Assembly (NCBI RefSeq): GCF_000737705.1
Contig: NZ_JPRH01000003.1
Coordinates: forward strand, 186,001 to 250,000
Origin: Chryseobacterium soli
GTDB taxonomy: Bacteria; Bacteroidota; Bacteroidia; Flavobacteriales; Weeksellaceae
DNA: 64,000 nucleotides
Direction of reading: 5' to 3'
Part shown: one piece after another, positions 1 to 7,827 of the stretch
How positions within the stretch are numbered: position 1 is the stretch's first letter
Layout: each line of letters opens with the position of its first letter
Position numbers and translations under genes: made by a program
The notes under the pieces: model-generated
Told to the model about the DNA's origin: nothing
The model's input: the letters and a program-made list of their open reading frames with translations, nothing else
The model's database searches: none

Positions 1-42
1 GAATTTAGAAATGAAGTGAAGAAAATATTTTTGGAACTTTAA
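1..42 (+). CDS. 3' end of an upstream gene (partial)
   Basis: Reading from base 1 in frame 1 gives 13 codons (EFRNEVKKIFLEL) and a TAA stop at 40-42, followed 36 bp later by a strong terminator hairpin. This is what the tail of a plus-strand gene entering from the left would look like. The fragment is too short to assign to a family, and a chance open frame of this length cannot be excluded. Confidence 0.4.
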   Translation, partial: EFRNEVKKIFLEL

Positions 43-78
43 TTTCCTTAAAATAAGGAATTAAACATCCTTCAAAAT

Positions 79-111
79 AAAAACGGAATATTTTGAAATA
101 TTCCGTTTTTT
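79..111 (+). terminator. Rho-independent terminator, possibly bidirectional
   Basis: AAAAACGGAATATTT pairs perfectly with AAATATTCCGTTTTT around a 2-base apex, with flanking A and T tracts on the two sides. It lies between the end of the upstream plus-strand gene and the end of the convergent homogentisate dioxygenase gene, so it can serve both. Confidence 0.75.
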
Positions 112-170
112 ATGATCAGTTAAGTGATTTTAAATCTTTCAAAAGCATCTTGTTATTTTTGTGGTTGATC

Positions 171-1337
171 TCAAAAATGGTCATCACTCTCTAACCAAGA
201 TGTTTTGTAGGTAGGATCTTCCACTTTCATCGCTTCTTCTGTAATTTTCAGAGGGCGGAAAGGGTCAACCATTACGGCGTATTCTTCTGTGAATTTTTTA
301 CCGATACTTCTTTCCATAGCTCCCGGATGAGGTCCGTGAACGATACCGCCCGGGTGCAGGCTGAAGTCCATCAGGTCGACGTGATTACGGCTCATGAAAT
401 CTCCTTCCGTATAGAACAGCACTTCATCAGAGTCGATATTGGAGTGGTTGTAAGGAGCCGGAATAGCCAGCGGATGGTAATCATACATCCTTGCACAGAA
501 TGAGCACACCACAAAGTTATGTCCTTCAAAATTCTGATGAACTGGAGGCGGTTGGTGAATTCTTCCGGTAATCGGTTCAAAGTTTTTGATATTGAATTTA
601 TAAGGATAAAAATATCCGTCCCATCCCACGACATCGAATGGATGCGTTGCATAGATGAAATCGGTGATCTGATTTTCTTTTTTTACTTTAATTAAGAATT
701 CTCCTTTTTCATCTTTCGGTTCAAAAAAGGTTGGTGCAACGATATCCCTCTCGCAGAATGGCGAATGTTCAAGCAGCTGCCCGAATTCGTTTCTGTATCT
801 TTTCGGAGTGTAGATAGGAGAGTGGCTTTCCAATACAAAAAATACGGTGCCTTCAGATTTTAGCTCAACCTGATAAATTGTACCTCTTGGAATAATAAGA
901 TAATCTCCGGTAGAAAATTCCAGGTTTCCGACAAATGTTTTTAGTACTCCGCTTCCTTCATGAACAAATAAAAGCTCATCGCATTCAGCATTTTTGTAGA
1001 AATAATCCATAGAATGCCTTGGTTTAGCCAATCCCATTTTCAGGTCGCTATTCATCAGAAGGATTTTTCTGCTGTCCAGAAAGTCGTCCTCCGGTGTTAC
1101 ATTCATCCCTTTAAACATTCTTGGAGTAACATTTTTCTCAACAGCAATTTTCGGAGTAACATCTTTAGGTTCTCCAATGGATTTTATCTGTGTTGGACGG
1201 TGAATATGATAGAGTAAAGAAGAAATACCATGAAAGCCTTCTGTGCCGAAAAGCTGCTCATAGTAGAACTTATCTTCGGGAGATTTAAAAATCGTATGTC
1301 TTTTTGGTGGGATATTCCCGGATTGATTATATCGCAT
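171..1337 (-). CDS. hmgA: Homogentisate 1,2-dioxygenase
   Basis: Opens the aromatic ring of homogentisate to maleylacetoacetate, using Fe(II) and O2, in cytosolic phenylalanine/tyrosine degradation. The 388-residue protein has the cupin-like N-terminal half of the family (HEGSGVLKTFVGNLEF, about 126-141) and the C-terminal metal-site region: HQPPPVHQNFEGHN at 261-274, NHSNIDSDE at 297-305 and HPGGIVHGPHPG at 328-339. The length is normal for Bacteroidota members. It starts at ATG 1337 with no obvious ribosome binding site, which is usual here. No other gene of tyrosine degradation is beside it in the window, so it appears to be transcribed alone. Assignment rests on family motifs and is secure. 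Confidence 0.95.
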   Translation of the reverse strand: MRYNQSGNIPPKRHTIFKSPEDKFYYEQLFGTEGFHGISSLLYHIHRPTQIKSIGEPKDVTPKIAVEKNVTPRMFKGMNVTPEDDFLDSRKILLMNSDLKMGLAKPRHSMDYFYKNAECDELLFVHEGSGVLKTFVGNLEFSTGDYLIIPRGTIYQVELKSEGTVFFVLESHSPIYTPKRYRNEFGQLLEHSPFCERDIVAPTFFEPKDEKGEFLIKVKKENQITDFIYATHPFDVVGWDGYFYPYKFNIKNFEPITGRIHQPPPVHQNFEGHNFVVCSFCARMYDYHPLAIPAPYNHSNIDSDEVLFYTEGDFMSRNHVDLMDFSLHPGGIVHGPHPGAMERSIGKKFTEEYAVMVDPFRPLKITEEAMKVEDPTYKTSWLESDDHF

Positions 1338-1421
1338 GATTACCTTTATATGTTTCTCAAATTTAATAATTTTTGACGAATAATTTTCAAGGACATTTAT
1401 TATGGAGTTTTGTAATTCGAA

Positions 1422-1451
1422 AATAATTGTTAGTTTTGTCTAACAATTATT
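1422..1451 (+). promoter_or_regulatory. 12-bp inverted repeat enclosing the -7 box of the TonB receptor operon
   Basis: AATAATTGTTAG (1422-1433) and CTAACAATTATT (1440-1451) are a perfect 12-bp inverted repeat with a 6-base spacer. The element TAGTTTTG (1431-1438), a match to the Bacteroidota -7 consensus TAnnTTTG, lies across the left arm and the spacer. A protein bound here would cover the core promoter, so this looks like a repressor operator. It ends 5 bp before the ATG at 1457. Confidence 0.6.
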
Positions 1452-1456
1452 ATTTC

Positions 1457-3526
1457 ATGAAACAAATATCTCTATTTTTTATTTTTATATCCTGCAGGTG
1501 TTTCTCACAGGAAGCAGACAGTTTACAAACAGAGACCATCAAAAAAAATGATTCTGCAGCTTTTGTACAGAAAAAGGTAACCACCAATGATATTGATGAT
1601 ATTGTCATAACAGGAACAATAAAACCGGTCAGCAGATCCAAAAGCCCGGTGGCTGTAGAAATTTACAGCCAAAAGTTTTTCCAAAAAAATCCGACGCCGA
1701 ATATCTTTGAAGCCATTGCGATGGTGAACGGAGTAAAACCTCAGCTGAACTGTTCGGTCTGCAATACCGGAGATATCCACATCAACGGCTTGGAAGGGCC
1801 TTATACGATGATCTTAATTGATGGAATGCCGATTGTAAGCTCACTTTCCACCGTATACGGATTAAGTGGAATCCCTAATAGTCTGGTAGACAGAATTGAA
1901 GTAGTAAAAGGACCGGCATCTTCACTGTACGGTTCTGAAGCAATGGGAGGAGTGATTAATATTATTACGAAAAATGCGCTCACAGCTCCCAGATTCAGTG
2001 TAGATTTGATGACCACTTCCTGGGGTGAAAACAACCTTGATGTATCAACCAAGTTTAAGGCTGGCAACAATGCAGCTTCTCTGCTAAGTGTAAACTATTT
2101 TAATTTCAGTGAAAAAATAGATCAGAATAAAGATAATTTTACCGATGCTGCCCTGCAGAAAAGAATCTCTGTTTTCAATAAATGGAATTTTCAAAGGAAA
2201 GAAAACCGACTGGCAAGTTTTGCACTGAGGTATTTATATGAAGACCGTTTTGGTGGTGAAATGCAGTGGAATAAAAGCTACCGTGGAAGCAATGAGGTAT
2301 ATGGTGAAAGCATCTATACGAACAGGGCAGAGGCATTCGGAGTCTATCAATGGCCTTTGAAAGAACAGATTGTAACTCAGTTTTCCTATAATTTCCACGA
2401 TCAGAATTCATTTTATGGTGCAAATCCGTTTGATGCGACCCAAAAAGTGGCTTTTACACAGACATACTGGAACAAAAAGTTTGGAAAGCACGATCTGATA
2501 GCGGGAATTACCTTCAAAAGAACATTTTATGATGACAATACGCCGGGAACAATGGCTGCAGACGGAATTACCAATGAACCGATGAAATCTCCGATCTGGG
2601 GCGCCTTTATCCAGGATCAGTGGGAAATTAATGATAAAAACACTTTGTTGCTGGGATACAGATTTGATTACGATAAGATCCATCACTCCGTTCATTCACC
2701 GAGGCTGGCATGGAAATTTTCTCCGAATCCGTATCACACGTTGCGTTTTAATTTCGGAACAGGTTTCCGGGTAGTGAATTTATTTACGGAAGACCATGCT
2801 GCCTTAACGGGTTCCCGTGAAGTAGTCATTCAATCTAATTTAAAGCCTGAAAGATCGGTCAATGGAAATCTGAATTACATCTGGAAAATTCCTGTGGGTG
2901 AGCAGATTGTGAATCTGGATGCTTCAGCGTTCTATACTTATTTCAGCAACAAAATTGTAGGCGATTTTGATACGGATCCTGATAAGATCATTTACGATAA
3001 CCTGCATGGATATGGAATTTCAAGGGGAGCTTCTATGAATATTGATTTCAGTTTCGGGTTTCCTTTAAGTGTCAATATGGGAGTCACCTACCTTGATGTA
3101 TATCAGAAATTAGAGGGTGAAAATGAAAAAATCCGCCAGCTGCATGCCCCTAAATGGAGTGGAACTTACAGTATGACGTATAAATTCCCGAATGCATTAA
3201 CCGTGGATTTTACAGGCCAGTTCTATGGTCCGATGAGACTGCCCGTATTGCCTAATGATTTCCGTCCGGAATATTCTCCCTGGTATTCCCTGGCCAATAT
3301 TCAGGTTTCTAAAAGTTTCAAGTCTGGGTTTGAAGTGTACTGTGGGATTAAAAACCTGTTCAACTTCACGCCTAAAGATCCGTTGATGAGGCCTTTTGAT
3401 CCATTCGATAAAAACGTTGATGATCCTGTAAACAATCCCAATCATTATACTTTCGATACGACATACGGTTATGCACCGATGCAAAGAATCCGAGGGTTTT
3501 TGGGTGTAAAATATACTCTGAAATGA
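1457..3526 (+). CDS. TonB-dependent outer-membrane receptor
   Basis: An energised outer-membrane channel of 689 residues. It begins with a signal peptide (MKQISLFFIFISCRCFSQ), then a TonB-box-like DIVITG (about 48-53), a plug domain with IDGMPIVS and the typical VKGPASSLYGSEAMGGVINIITK region, and a 22-strand-type barrel ending in the aromatic-rich VKYTLK. The ATG at 1457 is preferred to an in-frame TTG at 1427, which lies inside the promoter palindrome and would spoil the signal peptide. The plug carries an unusual Cys pair, NCSVC (98-102). The substrate is not evident. Its stop overlaps the start of the thioredoxin-like gene (ATGA), so the two are translationally coupled, and the CxxC pair plus a thioredoxin partner would fit a thiol-reactive metal cargo such as copper, but that is inference. 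Confidence 0.9.
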   Translation: MKQISLFFIFISCRCFSQEADSLQTETIKKNDSAAFVQKKVTTNDIDDIVITGTIKPVSRSKSPVAVEIYSQKFFQKNPTPNIFEAIAMVNGVKPQLNCSVCNTGDIHINGLEGPYTMILIDGMPIVSSLSTVYGLSGIPNSLVDRIEVVKGPASSLYGSEAMGGVINIITKNALTAPRFSVDLMTTSWGENNLDVSTKFKAGNNAASLLSVNYFNFSEKIDQNKDNFTDAALQKRISVFNKWNFQRKENRLASFALRYLYEDRFGGEMQWNKSYRGSNEVYGESIYTNRAEAFGVYQWPLKEQIVTQFSYNFHDQNSFYGANPFDATQKVAFTQTYWNKKFGKHDLIAGITFKRTFYDDNTPGTMAADGITNEPMKSPIWGAFIQDQWEINDKNTLLLGYRFDYDKIHHSVHSPRLAWKFSPNPYHTLRFNFGTGFRVVNLFTEDHAALTGSREVVIQSNLKPERSVNGNLNYIWKIPVGEQIVNLDASAFYTYFSNKIVGDFDTDPDKIIYDNLHGYGISRGASMNIDFSFGFPLSVNMGVTYLDVYQKLEGENEKIRQLHAPKWSGTYSMTYKFPNALTVDFTGQFYGPMRLPVLPNDFRPEYSPWYSLANIQVSKSFKSGFEVYCGIKNLFNFTPKDPLMRPFDPFDKNVDDPVNNPNHYTFDTTYGYAPMQRIRGFLGVKYTLK

Positions 3527-3984
3527 GAATCTTAATTTTATTTTTAATGTGGGTGCCTTGTCTTTGTCTGTCACAGATGAAGACAGGCTCTTTTTCTGAG
3601 CTTGAAACGATACAAAATAAAAAACCTGTCATCATCCATGTGTATACAGATTGGTGTGGGATCTGTAAGATTGAAAAACATGCGATAGAGAAAGATAAAG
3701 AACTGATCAAAATGATTAACGGAAATTTTTATGTCATTCAATTTGAAGCAGAAAAGACTAAAAATACGATCCATTTTCAGGGTAAAGATTTTCATTATCT
3801 GGCTAATGGAAATTCCGGGATTCATGAACTGGCTTTAACATTATCTCAGCATAAAAACCAACCCGTTTATCCGCTGTGGATTTTTCTGGATAAGGATCAA
3901 CAGCTATTGTATTACCATGAAGGTATTTTTAAACCTGAAAAAATGAAACAGAAACTGTTGGAAATTTCTGCTTCAAATCAATAG
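3523..3984 (+). CDS. Secreted thioredoxin-fold protein
   Basis: A 153-residue protein with a signal peptide (about 1-18, cleavage after LCLSQ) and a thioredoxin-type active site WCGIC at 44-48, preceded by the usual hydrophobic strand VIIHVYTD. The C-terminal half (YPLWIFLDKDQQLLYYHEG) matches the thioredoxin beta-strand and cis-Pro region. It is probably a periplasmic disulfide reductase or isomerase. The 4-bp overlap with the TonB receptor implies a shared function, perhaps keeping receptor cysteines or the imported ligand reduced. No partner membrane reductase is next to it. Confidence 0.85.
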   Translation: MRILILFLMWVPCLCLSQMKTGSFSELETIQNKKPVIIHVYTDWCGICKIEKHAIEKDKELIKMINGNFYVIQFEAEKTKNTIHFQGKDFHYLANGNSGIHELALTLSQHKNQPVYPLWIFLDKDQQLLYYHEGIFKPEKMKQKLLEISASNQ

Positions 3985-4030
3985 CTATTAGATAGAGCAG
4001 ATTTATTTTATGGTTAAATCTTTTAATCTT

Positions 4031-4534
4031 TTAATCTTTCAATGTTTCAATCTTTGAATTTTCAGCCTCAGCTGCATCTATTAAAACAGCCAGCTGAATA
4101 CAAGGCTCATCAGACCGGTTGCTCCACACATGATTGGTTCCTCTTTGAATAACGATATCTCCTGGCTTTAACAGGGTTTCTCCTTCTTCCATAATTAAAT
4201 ACAATTCTCCTGAAAGAATGATAATATAATCTAATGTTGGCGTCTGGTGCATCATCGGATGAGGTTCGCCCGCTTTGAATTCAACGCCCAGATCTTTATC
4301 AGGCGGGATAGAAACATACCGGAAATAAGTTCCATTCTTTGGAGTCTGCGGAAATCCGGTATTGGGAATTCGTTGTTCCCAATCTAAGCTGGCGGGCATT
4401 TGCTGAGTATTCCAGATGTCGGAAATGATCAGCCCTTTTAAGTGTTCCACCGCATTTTCTACCTGCTGATCTTCAATAATAGTTGATTTTCCGTTTTGAA
4501 TTCCTGTGATGATACGTCTTGGTATTTTATTCAT
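4031..4534 (-). CDS. Cupin-domain protein
   Basis: A 167-residue cytosolic protein with a single C-terminal cupin barrel: HQTPTLDYIIILSGELYL, then LKPGDIVIQRGTNHVWSN, which keep the metal-binding His/Glu positions in part. The N-terminal 60 residues resemble the lead-in seen in cupins that act on small oxygenated compounds. It overlaps the oxidoreductase gene upstream by 8 bp, so the two form one operon. The substrate is unknown. The last codons lie in an imperfect repeat of AATCTTT units (about 4016-4060), suggesting that a simple repeat has reshaped the C-terminus. Confidence 0.8.
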   Translation of the reverse strand: MNKIPRRIITGIQNGKSTIIEDQQVENAVEHLKGLIISDIWNTQQMPASLDWEQRIPNTGFPQTPKNGTYFRYVSIPPDKDLGVEFKAGEPHPMMHQTPTLDYIIILSGELYLIMEEGETLLKPGDIVIQRGTNHVWSNRSDEPCIQLAVLIDAAEAENSKIETLKD

Positions 4535-5519
4535 GAGTCATAATTAATTTGTTTCCTTGAGTCTGATTATTTTTAAGCATAGATTGTGCTTTAAGAACAG
4601 TTTCCAATGAGAGATTTCCCACTGTTTTGTATTTTGGAGGAACAATGATGTTATTTTCAATGAGCCTTGAAATCTCGTTCAGACTGTTTTTATAATACAC
4701 GTAATTTTTGGATAGACTGTGGGTATAATTGGAAATGTTGACAATTACATTTCCTTTATTGAACAGCATTTCACGGGATTCGGGATTGGTTAGAGCGGTG
4801 ACATCGAAGTAGGAACCGTTCATTTTCAATACTTCTGCCGTAATTTCAGACATATAATTTCCTACCAGGTCAACTCCAATATCAAAGAGCAGGTTGTTAT
4901 TTGCTTTTAGAAGGTTTTCGACCAGATTGTCCTCTTTATAATTGACGATCTGATGGTTTGGGAGTCCCATTTTTAATAGAATATTTCTGTTTTCTTCAGT
5001 CCCGACGGTTGCCGTTATCTTGTTGTAATGATTTGCCAACAGAAGTTTAATTAAAAAAGATCCCACGCCTCCGGTGGCTCCGGTAATTAAAAGATTTGTG
5101 TGTTCATTTAATGACAATCGGTTAAAAATCTGAAGGGCTGTCATCCCTACGGATGGAATAGCTGCGGCCTGTTCAAAGGAAATATTGCTGGGTTTGAAGG
5201 CAACGATAGATTCGGGAACGGTAATGTATTCGGCATAAGAACCGTTGCTTCCCATGGAACCGGAACCGCAGTACACTTCATCACCAACGGTAAAATGAGT
5301 GACTTTATCACCGATTTCCACAATGATTCCGGATAATTCGCGACCTAGAATAGGTGAGCTCATGAGTTTACGTTCGAGTTCATTTTCAAGCATCTGATAG
5401 TCGATGGGATTAAAACCACTGGCTTTTATCTGAATGAGAACTTCATTGCTGTTGGGATGAGGTTTTTCAACAAAACCGTTTTCCAGTTGAAAATTTGTAT
5501 TGAGAATAACTGCTTTCAT
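4527..5519 (-). CDS. MDR-superfamily NADP-dependent quinone oxidoreductase
   Basis: A medium-chain dehydrogenase/reductase of 330 residues. The N-terminal GroES-like fold (GFNPIDYQMLENELERK, then GDEVYCGSG) lacks the structural-zinc cysteine cluster, and the Rossmann half has the nucleotide motif TGATGGVGSFLIK, as in zeta-crystallin-type quinone reductases. It probably reduces quinones or enones with NADPH in the cytosol. It is transcribed divergently from an HxlR regulator across a short intergenic space with two palindromes. That is a standard arrangement in which HxlR senses an electrophile and controls its neighbour. Confidence 0.85.
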   Translation of the reverse strand: MKAVILNTNFQLENGFVEKPHPNSNEVLIQIKASGFNPIDYQMLENELERKLMSSPILGRELSGIIVEIGDKVTHFTVGDEVYCGSGSMGSNGSYAEYITVPESIVAFKPSNISFEQAAAIPSVGMTALQIFNRLSLNEHTNLLITGATGGVGSFLIKLLLANHYNKITATVGTEENRNILLKMGLPNHQIVNYKEDNLVENLLKANNNLLFDIGVDLVGNYMSEITAEVLKMNGSYFDVTALTNPESREMLFNKGNVIVNISNYTHSLSKNYVYYKNSLNEISRLIENNIIVPPKYKTVGNLSLETVLKAQSMLKNNQTQGNKLIMTHE

Positions 5520-5558
5520 AATGGTAGTTTGAAGTACAAATGTAAAAACTGAATGGTT

Positions 5559-5595
5559 TATATTTGCTACTAGTTAACTCTTGGTAACTGGTTAC
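5559..5595. promoter_or_regulatory. Promoter and palindromes between the oxidoreductase and hxlR genes
   Basis: TATATTTG (5559-5566) is a plus-strand -7 box. Just downstream are two perfect palindromes, AGTTAACT (5572-5579) and GTAACTGGTTAC (5584-5595), which share the half-site GTTA(C). They lie where a repressor would block hxlR transcription and could also reach the divergent promoter. Autoregulation by the HxlR protein is the simplest reading. Confidence 0.5.
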
Positions 5596-5610
5596 TTTAA
5601 TGAAACTATT

Positions 5611-6000
5611 ATGACAAAAATTATAGAAAACGGACAGGAAAGAGAAGCAACGTGTACCGAAGAATTGTTTGCTATGCGTGACAGCCTGGATGTGTTAGGC
5701 GGGAAATGGAAACTGATGATTTTGCGTTATCTGACGAACCGTACCGACCAGCATATTCATTTTAAAAAACTCCAGCGGGGAATCGATTCGATTTCGGCAA
5801 AAATGCTCAGTAAAGAATTAAAGGAACTGGAAATAAACCTGCTGATTACCCGAACCATTCAGGATACAAAACCGATTACTGTAACCTATGCCGTCACGGA
5901 ATACGGTAAATCTGTTTTTCCAGTGACGGAAACCCTGGTGAAATGGGGACTGCTTCACCGTGAAAAGATTAAAGAATCGATGAGTTCATCTGAACTATAG
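5611..6000 (+). CDS. HxlR-family transcriptional regulator
   Basis: A 129-residue winged-helix regulator with the family pattern: CTEELFAMRDSLDVLGGKWKL, then HFKKLQRGIDSISAKMLSKELKELE, which is the recognition helix, then the wing VTYAVTEYGKS. The single Cys near residue 15 is at the position that senses electrophiles or oxidants in characterised members. ATG 5611 is chosen; an in-frame TTG at 5581 would lie inside the operator palindromes. It is divergent from the MDR oxidoreductase/cupin pair, its likely target. Confidence 0.88.
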   Translation: MTKIIENGQEREATCTEELFAMRDSLDVLGGKWKLMILRYLTNRTDQHIHFKKLQRGIDSISAKMLSKELKELEINLLITRTIQDTKPITVTYAVTEYGKSVFPVTETLVKWGLLHREKIKESMSSSEL

Positions 6001-6010
6001 ATTGCTCAAT

Positions 6011-6045
6011 AAAAAACCTCAGACTGTTAAGGACTGAGGTTTTTT
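6011..6045 (+). terminator. Terminator of hxlR
   Basis: A perfect 12-bp stem, AAAAAACCTCAG and CTGAGGTTTTTT, with an 11-base loop and a T-rich 3' arm, directly after the hxlR stop. Confidence 0.8.
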
Positions 6046-6060
6046 GTATATATAAGATCT

Positions 6061-6129
6061 CTCGCAGATTATGCTGATTTTGCAGATCGTACTTTTAAAA
6101 AAATCTACTGAATTTACTCAATCTGCGAG
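6061..6129. repeat. Intergenic inverted repeat of the 'CTCGCAGATT' type
   Basis: CTCGCAGATT (6061-6070) and AATCTGCGAG (6120-6129) are perfect 10-bp inverted repeats. The interior has further partial copies (GCTGATT, GCAGAT). Repeated GCAGATT-type hairpins are common between flavobacterial genes. It also lies downstream of the betaine-binding protein gene and could act as its 3' hairpin. Confidence 0.5.
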
Positions 6130-6142
6130 AAAATTATTAAAA

Positions 6143-6997
6143 TTAATTTTTATCCAACCATGATCTCACTAAAAGGGAATGGTCTTTCACCCATTTCTTT
6201 GCAGTGGCTTCTTTGTTTTTACTGTCTTCCATTTTCGTTACAAGATCGGTCATTGTTTGATCATCAAAATGCATGTTGGAAAAAAAAGCGACCAGCTCGG
6301 GATGATCTTTACCGAAACTTTTTCTGCTGTACGTTTTAATTTGTTCTGCTTCCCCAAATACTTTTTTTGGGTCTTCCAGAAACCTCAGTTTCATTTTACC
6401 AAACATCCAGTGGGGCTGCCATCCAGCGACCACAATCCATTGTTTACGCTGCATAGCATTTTGCAGTTCAGTAATCATGGCGATAGTAGAGGAGTTGATC
6501 TGCTGATAATTAAGCTTATAATCAATAATCGCTTTATCTGTAGCGGATGTCAGTCCTGCTCCTTTTTCAATTCCAATGATTCTGTGACTGAATTGTTCCT
6601 GATGCTGGTTTAGTTCATCTATTGATGTAATGGGTAGATAGTCCGGAACTACCAGACCGATACGGCCACTTTCATAATTGGTTCCGATATGAATTAATTC
6701 CGGAAATTTGGACACTTTTTTAGCATGGGTATACGGAAGCCATACTCCCATAAAAAGGTCAGTATCTTCGTTATTCATAGAAGCCAGAATCATATCTGTT
6801 GAAGCTTTCTGAATAATTACATGATAGCCTTGTTCATCCAGAATTGCTTTGGCAACATGGGTCATGGCAACATCTTCGGCCCAGCCATCCACCATTCCGA
6901 TGGTTATATATTTAGAATTTTTGATATTTCCACATGAATTTAACAGCGCGAACATGACGATTACCATGGGAAATAATAGGTATTTTATTTGTTTCAT
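6143..6997 (-). CDS. Glycine betaine ABC transporter, substrate-binding lipoprotein
   Basis: A 284-residue OpuAC/ProX-type binding protein. The lipobox LLNSC near residue 22 anchors it to the outer face of the inner membrane. The mature part starts YITIGMVDGWAEDVAMTHVAK and has several Trp and Tyr residues (GVWLPYTH, GWQPHWMFGK) of the kind that form the aromatic box around quaternary ammonium groups. It is the third gene of an operon with permease and ATPase, 1 bp apart from the permease. It is likely to import glycine betaine or a related osmoprotectant. Confidence 0.9.
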   Translation of the reverse strand: MKQIKYLLFPMVIVMFALLNSCGNIKNSKYITIGMVDGWAEDVAMTHVAKAILDEQGYHVIIQKASTDMILASMNNEDTDLFMGVWLPYTHAKKVSKFPELIHIGTNYESGRIGLVVPDYLPITSIDELNQHQEQFSHRIIGIEKGAGLTSATDKAIIDYKLNYQQINSSTIAMITELQNAMQRKQWIVVAGWQPHWMFGKMKLRFLEDPKKVFGEAEQIKTYSRKSFGKDHPELVAFFSNMHFDDQTMTDLVTKMEDSKNKEATAKKWVKDHSLLVRSWLDKN

Positions 6998-6998
6998 T

Positions 6999-7826
6999 TT
7001 ACTGTTTTTTCTTTACAAATCCCTGAGTAATCCTGTCGAGGACAATTGCTAAAATCACTACAGATAAACCACTTTCGAACCCAAGTCCGATATCCAGATT
7101 ATTAATTCCTTCCAGTACTTTTTCACCCAATCCACCAGCGGCAATCATTCCGGCAATTACGACCATGGATAATGATAACAATATGGTTTGATTAATACCT
7201 GCTAGAATAGTTTTCATGGCTAAAGGAAGTTCTACTTTGAATAAAATCTGACGGTTGGTGGCTCCAAAGGCACGTGCTGCTTCTACAATATCTTTCGGAA
7301 CAGCCTCAATTCCTAAGGTTGTTAGTCGAACTGCCGGCGGCATTGCAAAAATAATCGTTGCAAAAGCACCCGGGACTTTACCAATGCTGAAAAATAATAC
7401 AGCAGGAATAAGGTAAACAAAGGCAGGCATTGTCTGCATTAAATCCAGTAACGGTCGGATAATTTTAGCAGCCAATTTACTTTTAGCCGCCCAAATTCCC
7501 AAGGGAACAGAAATAACAAGGGCTGTGAGTGTTGCCACAAAAATAAGGGCCAGCGTTTCCATGGTTTCTCTCCATAGTCCCATTAAAAATATTAAAGTAA
7601 GCCCGGTTACCGTCATGATGGTAGTCCCTTTTCCGGCTTTCCACCAGGCAAGTAAGGTAAAAAGGAGAATGATAATATAAAAAGGAGTATGGGTTAAAGC
7701 CCATTCAATTCCCATAATAGAAGAGTTTCCTACATTTTTTATGACATCAAATAAAGGTTTTGCGTTTTCTGTCAGCCAATTGATTGCAGTTTCTACATAT
7801 TGACCTATATCTATAGTTTTATTCAT
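6999..7826 (-). CDS. Glycine betaine ABC transporter, permease
   Basis: A 275-residue ProW/OpuAB-type inner-membrane permease with about six hydrophobic segments. The EAA-type loop that contacts the ATPase is visible (EAVPKDIVEAARAFGATNRQ, about residues 173-192). The N-terminal 45 residues before the first membrane segment are typical of this family. It sits between the ATPase (1-bp gap) and the binding protein (1-bp gap), so all three are co-transcribed. Confidence 0.92.
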   Translation of the reverse strand: MNKTIDIGQYVETAINWLTENAKPLFDVIKNVGNSSIMGIEWALTHTPFYIIILLFTLLAWWKAGKGTTIMTVTGLTLIFLMGLWRETMETLALIFVATLTALVISVPLGIWAAKSKLAAKIIRPLLDLMQTMPAFVYLIPAVLFFSIGKVPGAFATIIFAMPPAVRLTTLGIEAVPKDIVEAARAFGATNRQILFKVELPLAMKTILAGINQTILLSLSMVVIAGMIAAGGLGEKVLEGINNLDIGLGFESGLSVVILAIVLDRITQGFVKKKQ

Positions 7827-7827
7827 T

